A DNA stretch of 64,000 nt from Anaerolineae bacterium (GCA_022071955.1 JAJVIM010000003.1:1-64000), one strand, 5' to 3'. Positions 1 to 9,324 are shown, counted from the stretch's first letter. The notes: generated by a model from the sequence alone, not told the origin. Numbers and translations are program-made.

Positions 1-363
1 TTGGGGCGCGACAGCCTGCGGCTGCTCTGCCGGCGTTTCGGTTGTTGATTGGGTTTCTATCAATTCAACGGGTTCAATTACGGTGACAGGTTCCGGTTGG
101 GGTTGAACCGCTTTGGCCGGCTCAACCACCGGCTCGGGTTGAATGCGGGCTGGCTCAACGGCGGCCAGCGATGGGGCAACCGTAACCGGCGGCAGCGGCG
201 GCAGCGTGCGCCGAATTCGAACCAGCGCAGGCCGGGCCGGTTGAGAAGTGGGGCTAATCAGGCTTAACAACAGCCAACCTGTTGATGAAAATACAAGGAT
301 GATGAACGGGATGAACAGAATAAAGGTCAACATATCGATCACAGAAATTTGCTGGCGATTCAT
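1..363 (-). CDS. Membrane-anchored Pro/Val/Glu-rich protein, C-terminus outside the window
   Basis: Reads from ATG at 363 off the left edge, so only the first 121 codons are visible. An N-terminal hydrophobic segment (about residues 8-40, with a Leu/Ile/Phe-rich core) should be a single membrane anchor. It is followed by a low-complexity stretch rich in Pro, Val, Glu and Gln, typical of a flexible linker on the outer face of the membrane. An AAGGA-like site lies about 9 bases before the ATG. The gene follows the small secreted-protein gene at 482-685 in the same direction and may share its promoter. No catalytic domain is visible and the function is unknown. Confidence 0.6.
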   Translation of the reverse strand, partial: MNRQQISVIDMLTFILFIPFIILVFSSTGWLLLSLISPTSQPARPALVRIRRTLPPLPPVTVAPSLAAVEPARIQPEPVVEPAKAVQPQPEPVTVIEPVELIETQSTTETPAEQPQAVAPQ

Positions 364-481
364 AGCTCATTGTCCTTGTAGAAATCGGCCAAAAATGGTG
401 ACAGGCATCTGATTTAAGAGGGCGAGTGTCGCCATTGACGCTCTTTCGGGTTGGGGCCAATGCCTGTCACCGGAAGTTGGC

Positions 482-685
482 TCATCCGCCCCATGAATTA
501 CCATCTGGGAACAGGTCTGGCCCCGGGAGAGTGATTGGCGTTGGCGTTGGTTTTGGTTTATCGGCAATCGCACTGGGAGCCATCTGCCCCTTATTTTGTT
601 GTGCGCCCGCAAGCGCCGTTACGCCGGCAAAAGCGGATAAAAATGTTACCCCAGCCAAGAGAACAACAAATGCTTTCCGTTTCAT
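482..685 (-). CDS. Small secreted protein (67 aa), unknown function
   Basis: It has a basic start (MKRK), a hydrophobic core and an Ala-rich cleavage region (LAGAQQ), which is a typical Sec signal peptide. The predicted mature part is only about 40 residues, with a short Pro/Thr repeat and an aromatic/Gly tail. A strong GGAGG lies 8 bases before the ATG. Upstream is a promoter module shared with two signalling genes in this window (operator 754-770), so it probably belongs to the same regulon. No family recognised; it could be a secreted peptide signal or a small envelope protein. Confidence 0.6.
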   Translation of the reverse strand: MKRKAFVVLLAGVTFLSAFAGVTALAGAQQNKGQMAPSAIADKPKPTPTPITLPGPDLFPDGNSWGG

Positions 686-725
686 CGATAATCCTCCGAA
701 TGAATATAGTTTGCTCGTAGTATTG

Positions 726-770
726 ACTATAACAGAAGATGGAAGCTTGTAACATAGGGCAGCGCCCTAC
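726..770 (-). promoter_or_regulatory. Promoter A: TATAGT -10 with upstream ATAGGG/CCCTAC palindrome
   Basis: On the minus strand a TATAGT hexamer (731-726) is preceded by exactly 22 bases and then the inverted repeat GTAGGG-CGCTG-CCCTAT (770-754). Its centre falls near -43 relative to the predicted start at about 719, the usual place for a class II activator. The -35 position shows only a poor match. A further CCCTA half-site is at 786-790. The same layout occurs at 11283-11327 and 22974-23017. Confidence 0.55.
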
Positions 771-813
771 GTTTTATAAAAACATCCCTAGCGGTTGACA
801 TTTAATCTGTATT

Positions 814-955
814 ACTCGCCTGCAAAGTTAAATTACACGTAAAGAAACGAAAAGTTTCTTAGTAAGAAGTTTATAGTTTCTTAGTAAGAAGTTTATAATT
901 TCTTAGTAAGAAGTTTATGATTTCTTACTAAGAAATTGATGATTTGCAGGCGAGT
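814..955. repeat. Four 22-bp iterons inside a 13-bp inverted repeat
   Basis: Four head-to-tail units with a 22-bp period occupy about 854-941. Each carries a 13-base palindrome: TTCTTAGTAAGAA in the first three, and a centre-inverted version in the fourth. The block is enclosed by a perfect inverted repeat, ACTCGCCTGCAAA at 814-826 and its complement at 943-955. Units are identical in spacing and have no unique spacers, so this is not a CRISPR array. Two helical turns per unit suggests one protein dimer bound per unit on the same DNA face, or a small non-autonomous element. There is no gene within it. Confidence 0.75.
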
Positions 956-1005
956 GATTGTAATTTCTTTAGCTGAAAAGGGTGGGGGTTAGGCTGATTT
1001 CGGTT

Positions 1006-1050
1006 TAAAAACAGTTGACCCGGTCAAAAAAATTATGACCGGGTCAACTG
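1006..1050 (-). terminator. Intrinsic terminator downstream of the response-regulator gene
   Basis: A perfect 15-bp stem (CAGTTGACCCGGTCA paired with its complement, 1012-1026 and 1036-1050) encloses a 9-base loop. Read on the minus strand it is followed by TTTTTAAA. This is the arrangement expected to end the transcript that comes from the kinase/regulator operon at 9324-1207. Confidence 0.75.
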
Positions 1051-1083
1051 ATCTTCTTCAGAATGAAAAATAGCGGGGCTAAT

Positions 1084-1205
1084 CGTAACTACTCAGCCGT
1101 CATGCCCGAATGTCTTTATCGGGCATCCACTGAAGGCCAAAACGGTGGATTCCCGCTAAAAACACGCGGGAATGACATCCAGAATGGTGGGGCTGAGTAG
1201 TTACG
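1084..1205. repeat. 122-bp MITE-like element with 15-bp terminal inverted repeats
   Basis: CGTAACTACTCAGCC at 1084-1098 is perfectly repeated in inverse at 1191-1205. Inside are two further hairpins: one around GCCCGA...TCGGGC (about 1104-1123), and one with the ATTCCCGC/GCGGGAAT arms common in dispersed bacterial repeats (about 1149-1173). There is no coding potential. The right end lies one base from the stop codon of the response-regulator gene, so the element inserted or evolved in the 3' untranslated region. Confidence 0.65.
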
Positions 1206-1206
1206 G

Positions 1207-1854
1207 TTAATCTTCGTCAAAAATAAGGCCGTGTTTCATGGCCAACCGGATCAGGCTGGCCAGATCACGCACCTGTAGCTTTTCCAGCAGGGAGGTTCGG
1301 TCTTTTTCAATAGTTTTAACGCTCAAGTGCATTAAATCCGCAATAGATTTGTTGGTGTGGCCTTCGGAAATGAGTTTCAGAATTTCGCGCTCACGGGGAT
1401 TAAGCAGGTCAAAACCGTCTTGCCCTTCTGCGGCCGGGGTTCCAAAGTCGGCCATCAACAGTTCTGACACTTCCGGGCTTAAGTAGGTGCCATTGCGCGC
1501 GGCGGCCCGGAGCGCCATCAGCAGTTCGTCTTTGATGCCGCTTTTGAGGACGTAGCCTTTGGCTCCGCTGCGCATACTTTGGCGGATCAAACTTTTATTG
1601 GAGTGCATAGAAAGGATAACGACCCGGGTTTCCAGCCCCATATCACGGATCTTTTCTGCCGCCTGAATACCGTTGAGCCGCGGCATGCCAATATCCGTCA
1701 ACAAGACATCGGGCCGATGCTGCTGAACCAACTGCACCGCCTCTTCGCCATCTTCAGCTTCCGCGATAATCTCAATATCCTCTGCCTTTTCCAGCAGCGA
1801 CAGGATTCCTTCTCGAACCAGATGATGGTCTTCTGCAACGATAATTTTGATCAT
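1207..1854 (-). CDS. NarL/FixJ-family response regulator
   Basis: The 215-residue protein has an N-terminal receiver (acidic pair in VAEDHH, phospho-acceptor Asp in LLTDIGMP, Lys in VLKSG) and a C-terminal LuxR-type helix-turn-helix (NPREREILKLISEGHTN, then SVKTIEKDR). It should bind DNA after phosphorylation by the NarX-type kinase encoded 4 bases upstream (1859-4501), with which it forms a two-component pair. The ATG at 1854 is chosen because GGAAGG sits 7 bases before it; a longer reading to 1917 would overlap the kinase gene and adds only non-conserved residues. The start region overlaps no other regulator site. Confidence 0.93.
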   Translation of the reverse strand: MIKIIVAEDHHLVREGILSLLEKAEDIEIIAEAEDGEEAVQLVQQHRPDVLLTDIGMPRLNGIQAAEKIRDMGLETRVVILSMHSNKSLIRQSMRSGAKGYVLKSGIKDELLMALRAAARNGTYLSPEVSELLMADFGTPAAEGQDGFDLLNPREREILKLISEGHTNKSIADLMHLSVKTIEKDRTSLLEKLQVRDLASLIRLAMKHGLIFDED

Positions 1855-1858
1855 AGTG

Positions 1859-4501
1859 CTATCCTTCCAGAGGCAATTGTACGGTGAGGGTGGTGCCCTG
1901 CCCGGGTTGCGAGGCAATTTTAAATTCGCCGCCTAACATTTCCAGACGCTCTTGAAGCCCCAACAGGCCAATGCCATGCACACGGGGGGGCATAGCGGCA
2001 ACTGCCTCGGCATCAAAGCCAATCCCGTTATCCTCCACAGAAAGTTGAACCAACCCATCAAGCGTTTGGAGCGTTACCACCACGCGGCTGGCCCTGGCAT
2101 GTTTGGCAACATTGTTAAGGGCCTCTTGCACACAACGGTACAAAAATATTTTGACCTGCTCAGATGCTTCGGCAAATTCCTGTCCCTTATACACTATCTC
2201 AATACCCAGCCTATCGGCAAATTCAGCACAGTGATCCTCTAACGCGCCATTTAAACCGGTAACATCCAACGCCGGGGGGCGCAGGTCCCGAGCCAAACTA
2301 CGCAGCCGTTGAGTCAGGGCGATGGTCAGATCAACCGCCTTATCAATTCTCTTATCCAAAAAATTGCAGCTAGCCGGCAAATCACTTTGCAGCAGTTCCA
2401 GCGACAATTTGAGCGCGGTGAGGGTTTGGCCCACATCGTCGTGAAGTTCATAAGAGAGGCGCTGCCGTTCTTCTTCCTGAGCGTTAACAACTTCCTGAGC
2501 CAGATGGCGAAGTTGCTCCCGCCCCATTTGCACTTGTGAAAACAAGCGGGCGTTGGCAATGGCAATGGCCGCCGAGTAAGCCAGAGTCTCCAGTTTTCTC
2601 AGATCACCCTGGCTGAACCGGCCAGATTTTTTGTTGGCAGCCTCCAACACACCAATTTTGTTCTGTCGGTGGACCAGCGGCACTGCCAGCAATGATTGGG
2701 TTACCAACCCGGTAACCTGATCGATGCCGTTGTAAAAGCGGGGGTCGTCGGTGGCGTTGGTCACCAAAACCGGCTCGTTGTTGACAAATGACCAGCCAGC
2801 CACGCTGTTTTGCAGCGGCACCGGTTTACCAATCATCACGGCTGAACCGGGGCTGGCAGCCGCTGCAAAATACAGGTTATCCTGGCCCGGGTTGTACAAA
2901 AGCACGGCCACACCCTCTGCTGCCAGTAACTGCCGGGCAACGTCCATAGTTTGGTTGAGCACGGTTTCCAAATCGAGCGTGGAACTCATGGCCCGGCCGG
3001 CCGCCGCCAGAGCGCCAATTTGGGCCACCCGGTTTTCTACTTCGGCGTAAAGACGCGCACTCTGAATGGCTACCGCCGATTGATCGGCCAGCGTTTGCAG
3101 CAAAAGCTGGTCGTCCCGGGTAAAGAAACCTGGCTGGTCGCTCTCTACGTTGAGCACCCCAATCACCTGCTCTTTTATTTTCATGGGCACACACAACTCT
3201 GCGCACGCCGACCAGCCGGGGTGGCACGAAACATAACGGCCATCCTTACGCGCGTCGCTGATCAACACGGCCTGCCCGGTGCGTACAACCTGCGGGCCAA
3301 CTCCCCGCTCTGAGTCAACCGTAAGCGTGATGCCTTGCTGCCAGCCTTCTGGTGAAAAGGACCAGTATTCAAGCCGATCCTTGTTTTCATTTAGCAGCGC
3401 GTACGAAGCCCGGCTAAACTCAATCACATCGCCGATAATTTGAAAGACTTCTTTCAAAATTGCGGTTTCATCGTGCAGGAGCGTCAATTCCTGGCTGGTT
3501 TTCCGAATAGCTTGCAGGCGCTCCTGCAACTGAATGCGCGAGGTGATATCACTGATCACGCCGTAAATGGCCAAATAATCGGCTTCTTTGGCCACGCGCG
3601 CGCTGTCTCTAACCCAAATCACCGTGCCATCGGCGCGGATAATACGGTACACCACCTCGCTGTTTCTTTGCTTACTTAAGGCGACCCATTGATGTTTTGC
3701 AATGTGCTGGTCGTCCGGGTGAACCACAAATGAAGGCCAAAAATCAAAGTTATTAAGAAATTTTGATTGCGAGTAACCGCTTATCGCCTCAATTTTGGGC
3801 GAAAGATAAACAATGCGCTGCTGGCCATCCTGTGTGATGCGCATCACGTAAATATGATCGCTGATAGAAGCGATCACGTGCCGAAACCGGCGTTCGCTCT
3901 CACGCAGGGCGCGTTCTGTCCAGCGCTGCTCTAAAATGTTCTTTTCAAGCCGGCTGTTAGCCTCTTCCAGATCGGCGGTGCGCTCTTTGACGCGGCCTTC
4001 AAGTTCGGTGTGGGCCTGTTGCAGCGCTTCTTGAGTGGCCTGCAGTTCTGTAACGTTGCGCTGAAGTTCTTCGTTGCGGGTTTTGAGATTTTTGTGGAGC
4101 TGGCGGATTTTCAGATGTGTATTTACCCGGGCCAACAATTCCTGGTGAAAACAGGGTTTGGTAATATAATCGCTCCCGCCAGCTTCAAAAGCCATCGTAA
4201 TACTGCCAATGTCGGCCAGCGCGGTCATAAAAATAATAGGAATATCCCGGGTATGCGGCTGGCTTTTTAACCGTTTGCACGTTTCAATGCCGCTCAACCC
4301 GGGCATCATAATATCAAGCAAAATCAGATCAACGGAGGTATGTTCGAGCTGTTGCAGCGCCCGTTCGCCATTGTGGGCAATTTTGGCCGAAATGCCAATC
4401 TGTTTTAGCAGTTCAAACGTAACCTGCAAATTGGTCGGGTCGTCATCAACAATAAGAACAGTGGGCAATTGGCTTTGCTGAGATTGTTCTTCTATTGTCA
4501 T
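1859..4501 (-). CDS. Receiver-PAS-GAF-GAF-HisKA_3 sensor histidine kinase
   Basis: Order of domains: receiver (residues 15-130, acidic cluster 19-21, phospho-acceptor D63), coiled coil (about 130-205), PAS with PAC (about 210-340), two GAF domains (about 350-490 and 510-660), and a NarX/DegS-type dimerisation segment with H687 in YELHDDVGQ followed by an HATPase_c domain (DNGIGFD). It is cytoplasmic, with no membrane segment, so it senses internal ligands or partner proteins. It is coupled to the NarL-type regulator downstream. Start: ATG at 4501, 14 bases after the preceding stop; an in-frame GTG at 4546 would overlap the upstream gene by 31 bases and is possible. Confidence 0.9.
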   Translation of the reverse strand: MTIEEQSQQSQLPTVLIVDDDPTNLQVTFELLKQIGISAKIAHNGERALQQLEHTSVDLILLDIMMPGLSGIETCKRLKSQPHTRDIPIIFMTALADIGSITMAFEAGGSDYITKPCFHQELLARVNTHLKIRQLHKNLKTRNEELQRNVTELQATQEALQQAHTELEGRVKERTADLEEANSRLEKNILEQRWTERALRESERRFRHVIASISDHIYVMRITQDGQQRIVYLSPKIEAISGYSQSKFLNNFDFWPSFVVHPDDQHIAKHQWVALSKQRNSEVVYRIIRADGTVIWVRDSARVAKEADYLAIYGVISDITSRIQLQERLQAIRKTSQELTLLHDETAILKEVFQIIGDVIEFSRASYALLNENKDRLEYWSFSPEGWQQGITLTVDSERGVGPQVVRTGQAVLISDARKDGRYVSCHPGWSACAELCVPMKIKEQVIGVLNVESDQPGFFTRDDQLLLQTLADQSAVAIQSARLYAEVENRVAQIGALAAAGRAMSSTLDLETVLNQTMDVARQLLAAEGVAVLLYNPGQDNLYFAAAASPGSAVMIGKPVPLQNSVAGWSFVNNEPVLVTNATDDPRFYNGIDQVTGLVTQSLLAVPLVHRQNKIGVLEAANKKSGRFSQGDLRKLETLAYSAAIAIANARLFSQVQMGREQLRHLAQEVVNAQEEERQRLSYELHDDVGQTLTALKLSLELLQSDLPASCNFLDKRIDKAVDLTIALTQRLRSLARDLRPPALDVTGLNGALEDHCAEFADRLGIEIVYKGQEFAEASEQVKIFLYRCVQEALNNVAKHARASRVVVTLQTLDGLVQLSVEDNGIGFDAEAVAAMPPRVHGIGLLGLQERLEMLGGEFKIASQPGQGTTLTVQLPLEG

Positions 4502-4515
4502 TAGCACCGCAGATT

Positions 4516-7500
4516 CTACTCGATCCAACTTTCCAGCGGTATCCACTCTTTTTGAACTGCCAATTCAAGGGGGGCTTGGGAAATTGTCTGAGCCAGTTGG
4601 TGGGCCTGACCGAGCGCTGGCTGGGTTTTTAATTTTTTCAGGGTGACCATTGCTTCGGCCAAATAGGTACTGGCTTCGGTCACCGCATTGGTTTCAAATT
4701 TTAATTGGGCCAGCTTTAACCGGGTTTTGGCTGTTTCGTATTCGCTTTTGAGCTTGCCCAAAATTTCAAGGCTGTACTGCAAACTGGACTCGGCCAATTG
4801 ATACCGGCCCATTCGCCACTGCACAACACCCAGTGTTCGCTGGGATATTCCTTCTTCGAGCGGGTCATCAAACTCGGCGGCGTGTTTTACCGAGCGCAGA
4901 GCGTAGGCCAGGGCCAGGTCCAGATTGTTTTTCTTGATGTGCAGTTCGCTCCAGCGCCGTTCCAACTCCGACTTGAATTCATCAGAGCCCACCTCGGCAA
5001 AAAGCGCCTGGCTGCGTTCCAGATAAGCCTGAGCCTGGTCCAGGTCTTGTGCCATGTAAATGTGCAACTGGGCAAAATTGCTGAGCGTATTTGCCTCTTC
5101 ACCAATGGCGCCCGTTTTTTGCCATATAGCCAGGCTTTGCTCAAAGAGTTCCGCCGCCTGCTGCCAGTCACCGCGCTCCATTTGCAGGTTGCCAAGGTTA
5201 TTACTTACCTGACCCTGCCCGTAAACATCACCAATTTTTTGTTTGATTGCCAGACTCTGGTAGTAAACTTCGCTGGCGCGCTCCCAGTTACCCTGCTCGT
5301 AATAAACAATGCCCAAATTAAGGAGCGCTGTAGACTGCTTGACCAGATCGCCAAGCTGCTCATAAATCTGAATACTTTGCCGGCAAAACTGGGCCGCCTG
5401 AGATAGCTGCCCAAGCTGGCTGTACACGTTGCCGAGCACGTAATAGGCCCGGCCAATGGCCTGCTGTCCCGCCTGAGATTTTATCTGCGAGGCTAAATCA
5501 AGGCCGCGCTCGCACCACTCCGACGCCTGTGAAGTGTTGCTTTGGCGCAAAAACAGCACCGCGCCGTCCAAATAAGACAAAGCGGTTTCTACGGTGGGGT
5601 GGCTGCCAGCCTGTAACTCCAGCCCCCTATTCAAAAAATCAAAGGCCGAGTCAATTTCACCTTTTTTTTTGTAAACTTCGGCAATTTTCTGATAAATCCC
5701 AATCAACCGCTGCAACGGATAACGTTGCGGATGCACCACTTCAAGTTCTTCCCGGGCCAGATCATACTTTGTTAAGGCATCTTCGTAGCGGCCCATAAGC
5801 GCCAACAAATCGCCCATCGATTCATAAATGGCCAGCGGCAATTCCGAATCATCATCCACGGCCTCGGGCCGGGCCAGCAAACGCAGCGCGCGCTCGTACC
5901 AGTGCAGCGCCGAATCGTTGGCGTAGGCCGCCTGGGCCTGTTGGGCCGCCCGGAAGCTGTACGGCAAAGCCCGTTTGGCATCGCCGGCAGCTTCAAAGTG
6001 CCAGGCCAATTCCTCAATAGCCTGATCGCGCCGTTTGGAAAGCTGGCCTTCCAAAATTTCGCCCGCCTGGCGATGCAATATTTGCCGGCGCAGGGCGTTC
6101 AGATCGGTATACAGAACGCTCCGAATTTCGGTGTGGCCAAAGTTAAAGGTATTCCCGCCCCGGTCTTCTTTAACAAGCTGCTCTTCCATAGCCAGGCTGA
6201 GATATTCCATGGCCTCCCATTTTGAAAAACCACTGAGCGCTAAAATATCATCAAAACGAAATCTTTGCCCCAGCACGGCCGCCTGGCGCAGAAAATCCTG
6301 CGTATTTGGTGTTAAGCGATGGATCCGCCGCCATACGGCTTCGCGCACACTGTTGGGCAGCGAGATACTCTCGACGACAGGGAATTGCCAACTGTTCTGC
6401 TGCCGGGTAACAACGCCATCTTTAATCAGGCTTCTGGCGATTTCTTCTACATAAAAAGGGTTGCCGCTGGTGTGCTGAAAAATTGTCTGGCTAAAATGAT
6501 CCGGTACGGATTGTTGCAGCAGGCTGGCCAATAATTGCGCCACTTGCGGCTGATCCAATCGGTTCAAGTGTTGATGATGGCAAACCGGACTGCTGCTGAT
6601 GGTGTTGATGGCTTTTACCAGTGCGTGGCCGGGGTCAACTTCAGTGTCACGATATGTTGCCAAAATCAACAATGACATTGCAGGTAGATGATAGCACAAA
6701 TGGCGCAACAATTCCAATGAATTCTGATCGGCCCATTGCAGGTTTTCAAGCACAATAAACCAGGGCCGTTTTTGGGTGGCCAGCTTCACAAATTGAGTCA
6801 AACTGGTCATTAACCGGAGTTGTTCCAACTTGGGATCGAGCGCCGGCGGTTCGGTTAATTCCGGCAAAATCTGCTTAATTTGAGGCACAATCCGGGTAAA
6901 ATTGGCCAGCAGCGTCCGAATTTCATCGTCATAAAATTCAGGCGGCACCGTGGCCAAATAGGCCTGCAGTAGTTCGGCAAAGGGGTGATAGGCCGAACTC
7001 CCGTTGAGTTCGTTGCAACTGCCCGCCAGCAGCACCGGCGGCGCGCAGTGGGTGGCCGCGTGCTGGATAAGCCGCGTTTTGCCAATGCCCGATTCGCCGG
7101 AGACAAAAACAAGTTGGCCGGCGCCACCGCGAGCTCTGGCCCACAATTCTGTAATGGTTGCCAGCGGTTGCTCCCGGCCCACCAGCGCCTCGGACGACTG
7201 GATTTGCATGGGGTTGAGCGCGCTGTGGGTAAGCTGCTTAACCTGCCTGGCACTGGCGTAGCGCTCGTTGGGGTTTTTGGCCAGCAACTTGAGCACCAGA
7301 TGTTCCAACGCCAGCGACAGGGTCGGGTTGATTTCACGGGGGGAGCGGGGCGCTTGCTGCAATTGAGCCAGCATAATTTCCTGGCTGCTGCCGGCAAACG
7401 GAAGTTCTCCGGTAAAGAGCCGGTACAGTGTTACCCCCATCGCGTACAGATCAACCCGCGCATCGAGCGGTTGCCCCAGGATTTGTTCGGGGGCCAGGTA

Positions 7501-9324
7501 GGTGGGGTCAAGCTGCAACAGCGGGGCATTTAACAGATTTCGCCCTTCAACCAGCCGTCCCTGGCCAAAACCACTAATTCTGATGCCATTGTTGGTGAGG
7601 AAAATATTGGTGGGTTTGAGATTACCGTGGACAATGCCGTTGTTGTGAAGATGCTCCAAAGCCATATTCAGGTTAATGGCAATGTCAAAAATCTGGTCAA
7701 ACGGCAGCTCAACCTTAGCGGCCAGTAAATCTTCCAGCGTTTGGCCGGTAATATACTCTTCTACCACAAAATAGTTGTCATCCACGTTGCCCCAATCAAT
7801 AACTTTGGCAATGGCGTGATGGGTTAAGCCGCTGAGTTTGGACATTTGCCGAAAAACCGGCGGCGTCGGGTCTCGCGACAGGATTGGGTTTAATATTTTT
7901 ACCACAACGGGGGTGTTGGTTTGGGTGTCAATAGCTTGCAGAGTTGTGCCCAGCAGGCTGGCGCCCAGTTTGCTTTCAATTTGATAGCGTTTTTTGATCA
8001 AATTGCCGGGCAGGTTGAGGGCTTCGCGGGTTTTTACGGCCGTCAGGGCAACTTCTACCGAGGGGTAAATAATAAATTGATCGGCAAAGCCACCCAGCTC
8101 GATGACCTGGCGCACGGCCTGCGATGGCGCGGCCAGTACAATCGGTTCGCCCTGCCGCCCCTGATTGAGCGTGACCAATGATTTGAGGCTGGAGGTTGTG
8201 AGCCGCTCCACGTGGGATAGGTCGATGATGGATTTAGAGGGAGCATCCTGCTGCCGCAGTTTGGTTAGCTGGTGGCTCAGTTGGTCAATCCCGCGCTCAT
8301 CAAAAATGCGGGTTGGGGTTAAAATAGCGGCGTGGCCATCGTCGGCAACCGCCAGATTAACCGTACCGGGCGGAGTCAAATCCAGGGTCATGCCTTCGTA
8401 GGCCAGCAGGATTTCGCAGTGGTTCTGTTTGGCGTTTTGATCACGATAGGCAATGGCCGACGCCTGAATATCCAGCAACTGGTTGTCGGAATAAGTGGGG
8501 TCGTAATGGAACAGGATCAGCTTTTTAACGCCGGCGGCATGAGCCAGGTCTACCCCGATCATTGCCGAACTGTGGCCCCAGTCTACTTTGTGCCGCCAAA
8601 CATCCTCAAGCGTGTACTGGGCATCAAAAACAAGCGCGTCGGCATCTTTGAAGAAATCAACGTAGGGTTGCAGGGTGATTTCGTCGAGCCGTTTGTACTC
8701 CGAATCGCTGGACTGAACGAAAATATTGTGGTCATCCTCAAAACGATAACTATAAGATTTGCCCGGATGTGCGTTTTCAAGCGTATTGAGCGTTACCGAA
8801 CCAATCTGGAATGGCTGCCCCACCTGGAGCTGTTTAAACTCAATGGTGGCATTCATTTGTTCCAATGAAACAGGGAAATTCAGGGGATTTTGTTGGGTTC
8901 TTAGGCCCAGGTGCGCATCGTGGATGCTGTAAATAAAAATTCGGTTGCCGGGGATATGGGCCGGCACAAAAAAGGGAAACCCCTGAATGTGGTCCCAATG
9001 AAGATGGCTAAACAGCAGGTGAATTGTGCCTTCGCCGTGGCCGCACGGCCCCTTCATTAATTCCAGCCCCAAATCACGCAGACCAGACCCGGCATCGATG
9101 ATGAAGGTTTCGCCGCCGGCCTGTACCTCAACGCAGGTGGTATTTCCGCCGGCTGTTCCCCGAACCAGCACCGGCAGCGATTTAATATAGCCCCAGACCG
9201 CCTCCGAATCGTTGGTATCGATTGCCGGCATACCTAAAATAGCCTGGTGCAGTTTTCTTTCTACTTCAGCGGGCTTCAGCGGGCTTGGAATTGAACCTCG
9301 GGCACCCCAAATTCGTATCTTCAC
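4516..9324 (-). CDS. Metallo-beta-lactamase / STAS / pseudokinase / STAND ATPase / TPR fusion
   Basis: This is a 1602-residue cytoplasmic protein. Residues 1-320 form an intact metallo-hydrolase domain (SHLHWDH with H107, H109, D111, H112, and a later GHS and FHYD), similar to phosphodiesterase-type MBL proteins. Residues about 325-430 resemble a STAS/anti-sigma-antagonist domain. Residues about 445-710 are a Ser/Thr kinase fold, but the HRD motif reads HGN (566-568) and DFG reads GFG preceded by Ser, so both catalytic Asp residues are missing. Residues about 735-1010 are an AAA/STAND ATPase (GESGIGKT, Lys about 749). The remainder is tetratricopeptide repeats. It heads an operon with the sensor kinase and NarL regulator (15-base gap) and is probably a signal-integrating scaffold. 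Confidence 0.85.
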   Translation of the reverse strand: MKIRIWGARGSIPSPLKPAEVERKLHQAILGMPAIDTNDSEAVWGYIKSLPVLVRGTAGGNTTCVEVQAGGETFIIDAGSGLRDLGLELMKGPCGHGEGTIHLLFSHLHWDHIQGFPFFVPAHIPGNRIFIYSIHDAHLGLRTQQNPLNFPVSLEQMNATIEFKQLQVGQPFQIGSVTLNTLENAHPGKSYSYRFEDDHNIFVQSSDSEYKRLDEITLQPYVDFFKDADALVFDAQYTLEDVWRHKVDWGHSSAMIGVDLAHAAGVKKLILFHYDPTYSDNQLLDIQASAIAYRDQNAKQNHCEILLAYEGMTLDLTPPGTVNLAVADDGHAAILTPTRIFDERGIDQLSHQLTKLRQQDAPSKSIIDLSHVERLTTSSLKSLVTLNQGRQGEPIVLAAPSQAVRQVIELGGFADQFIIYPSVEVALTAVKTREALNLPGNLIKKRYQIESKLGASLLGTTLQAIDTQTNTPVVVKILNPILSRDPTPPVFRQMSKLSGLTHHAIAKVIDWGNVDDNYFVVEEYITGQTLEDLLAAKVELPFDQIFDIAINLNMALEHLHNNGIVHGNLKPTNIFLTNNGIRISGFGQGRLVEGRNLLNAPLLQLDPTYLAPEQILGQPLDARVDLYAMGVTLYRLFTGELPFAGSSQEIMLAQLQQAPRSPREINPTLSLALEHLVLKLLAKNPNERYASARQVKQLTHSALNPMQIQSSEALVGREQPLATITELWARARGGAGQLVFVSGESGIGKTRLIQHAATHCAPPVLLAGSCNELNGSSAYHPFAELLQAYLATVPPEFYDDEIRTLLANFTRIVPQIKQILPELTEPPALDPKLEQLRLMTSLTQFVKLATQKRPWFIVLENLQWADQNSLELLRHLCYHLPAMSLLILATYRDTEVDPGHALVKAINTISSSPVCHHQHLNRLDQPQVAQLLASLLQQSVPDHFSQTIFQHTSGNPFYVEEIARSLIKDGVVTRQQNSWQFPVVESISLPNSVREAVWRRIHRLTPNTQDFLRQAAVLGQRFRFDDILALSGFSKWEAMEYLSLAMEEQLVKEDRGGNTFNFGHTEIRSVLYTDLNALRRQILHRQAGEILEGQLSKRRDQAIEELAWHFEAAGDAKRALPYSFRAAQQAQAAYANDSALHWYERALRLLARPEAVDDDSELPLAIYESMGDLLALMGRYEDALTKYDLAREELEVVHPQRYPLQRLIGIYQKIAEVYKKKGEIDSAFDFLNRGLELQAGSHPTVETALSYLDGAVLFLRQSNTSQASEWCERGLDLASQIKSQAGQQAIGRAYYVLGNVYSQLGQLSQAAQFCRQSIQIYEQLGDLVKQSTALLNLGIVYYEQGNWERASEVYYQSLAIKQKIGDVYGQGQVSNNLGNLQMERGDWQQAAELFEQSLAIWQKTGAIGEEANTLSNFAQLHIYMAQDLDQAQAYLERSQALFAEVGSDEFKSELERRWSELHIKKNNLDLALAYALRSVKHAAEFDDPLEEGISQRTLGVVQWRMGRYQLAESSLQYSLEILGKLKSEYETAKTRLKLAQLKFETNAVTEASTYLAEAMVTLKKLKTQPALGQAHQLAQTISQAPLELAVQKEWIPLESWIE

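Noticed and set aside
854-941. Possible CRISPR array
   Set aside because: The 22-bp units are contiguous with no unique spacers and each unit is itself a palindrome; no cas genes are nearby.
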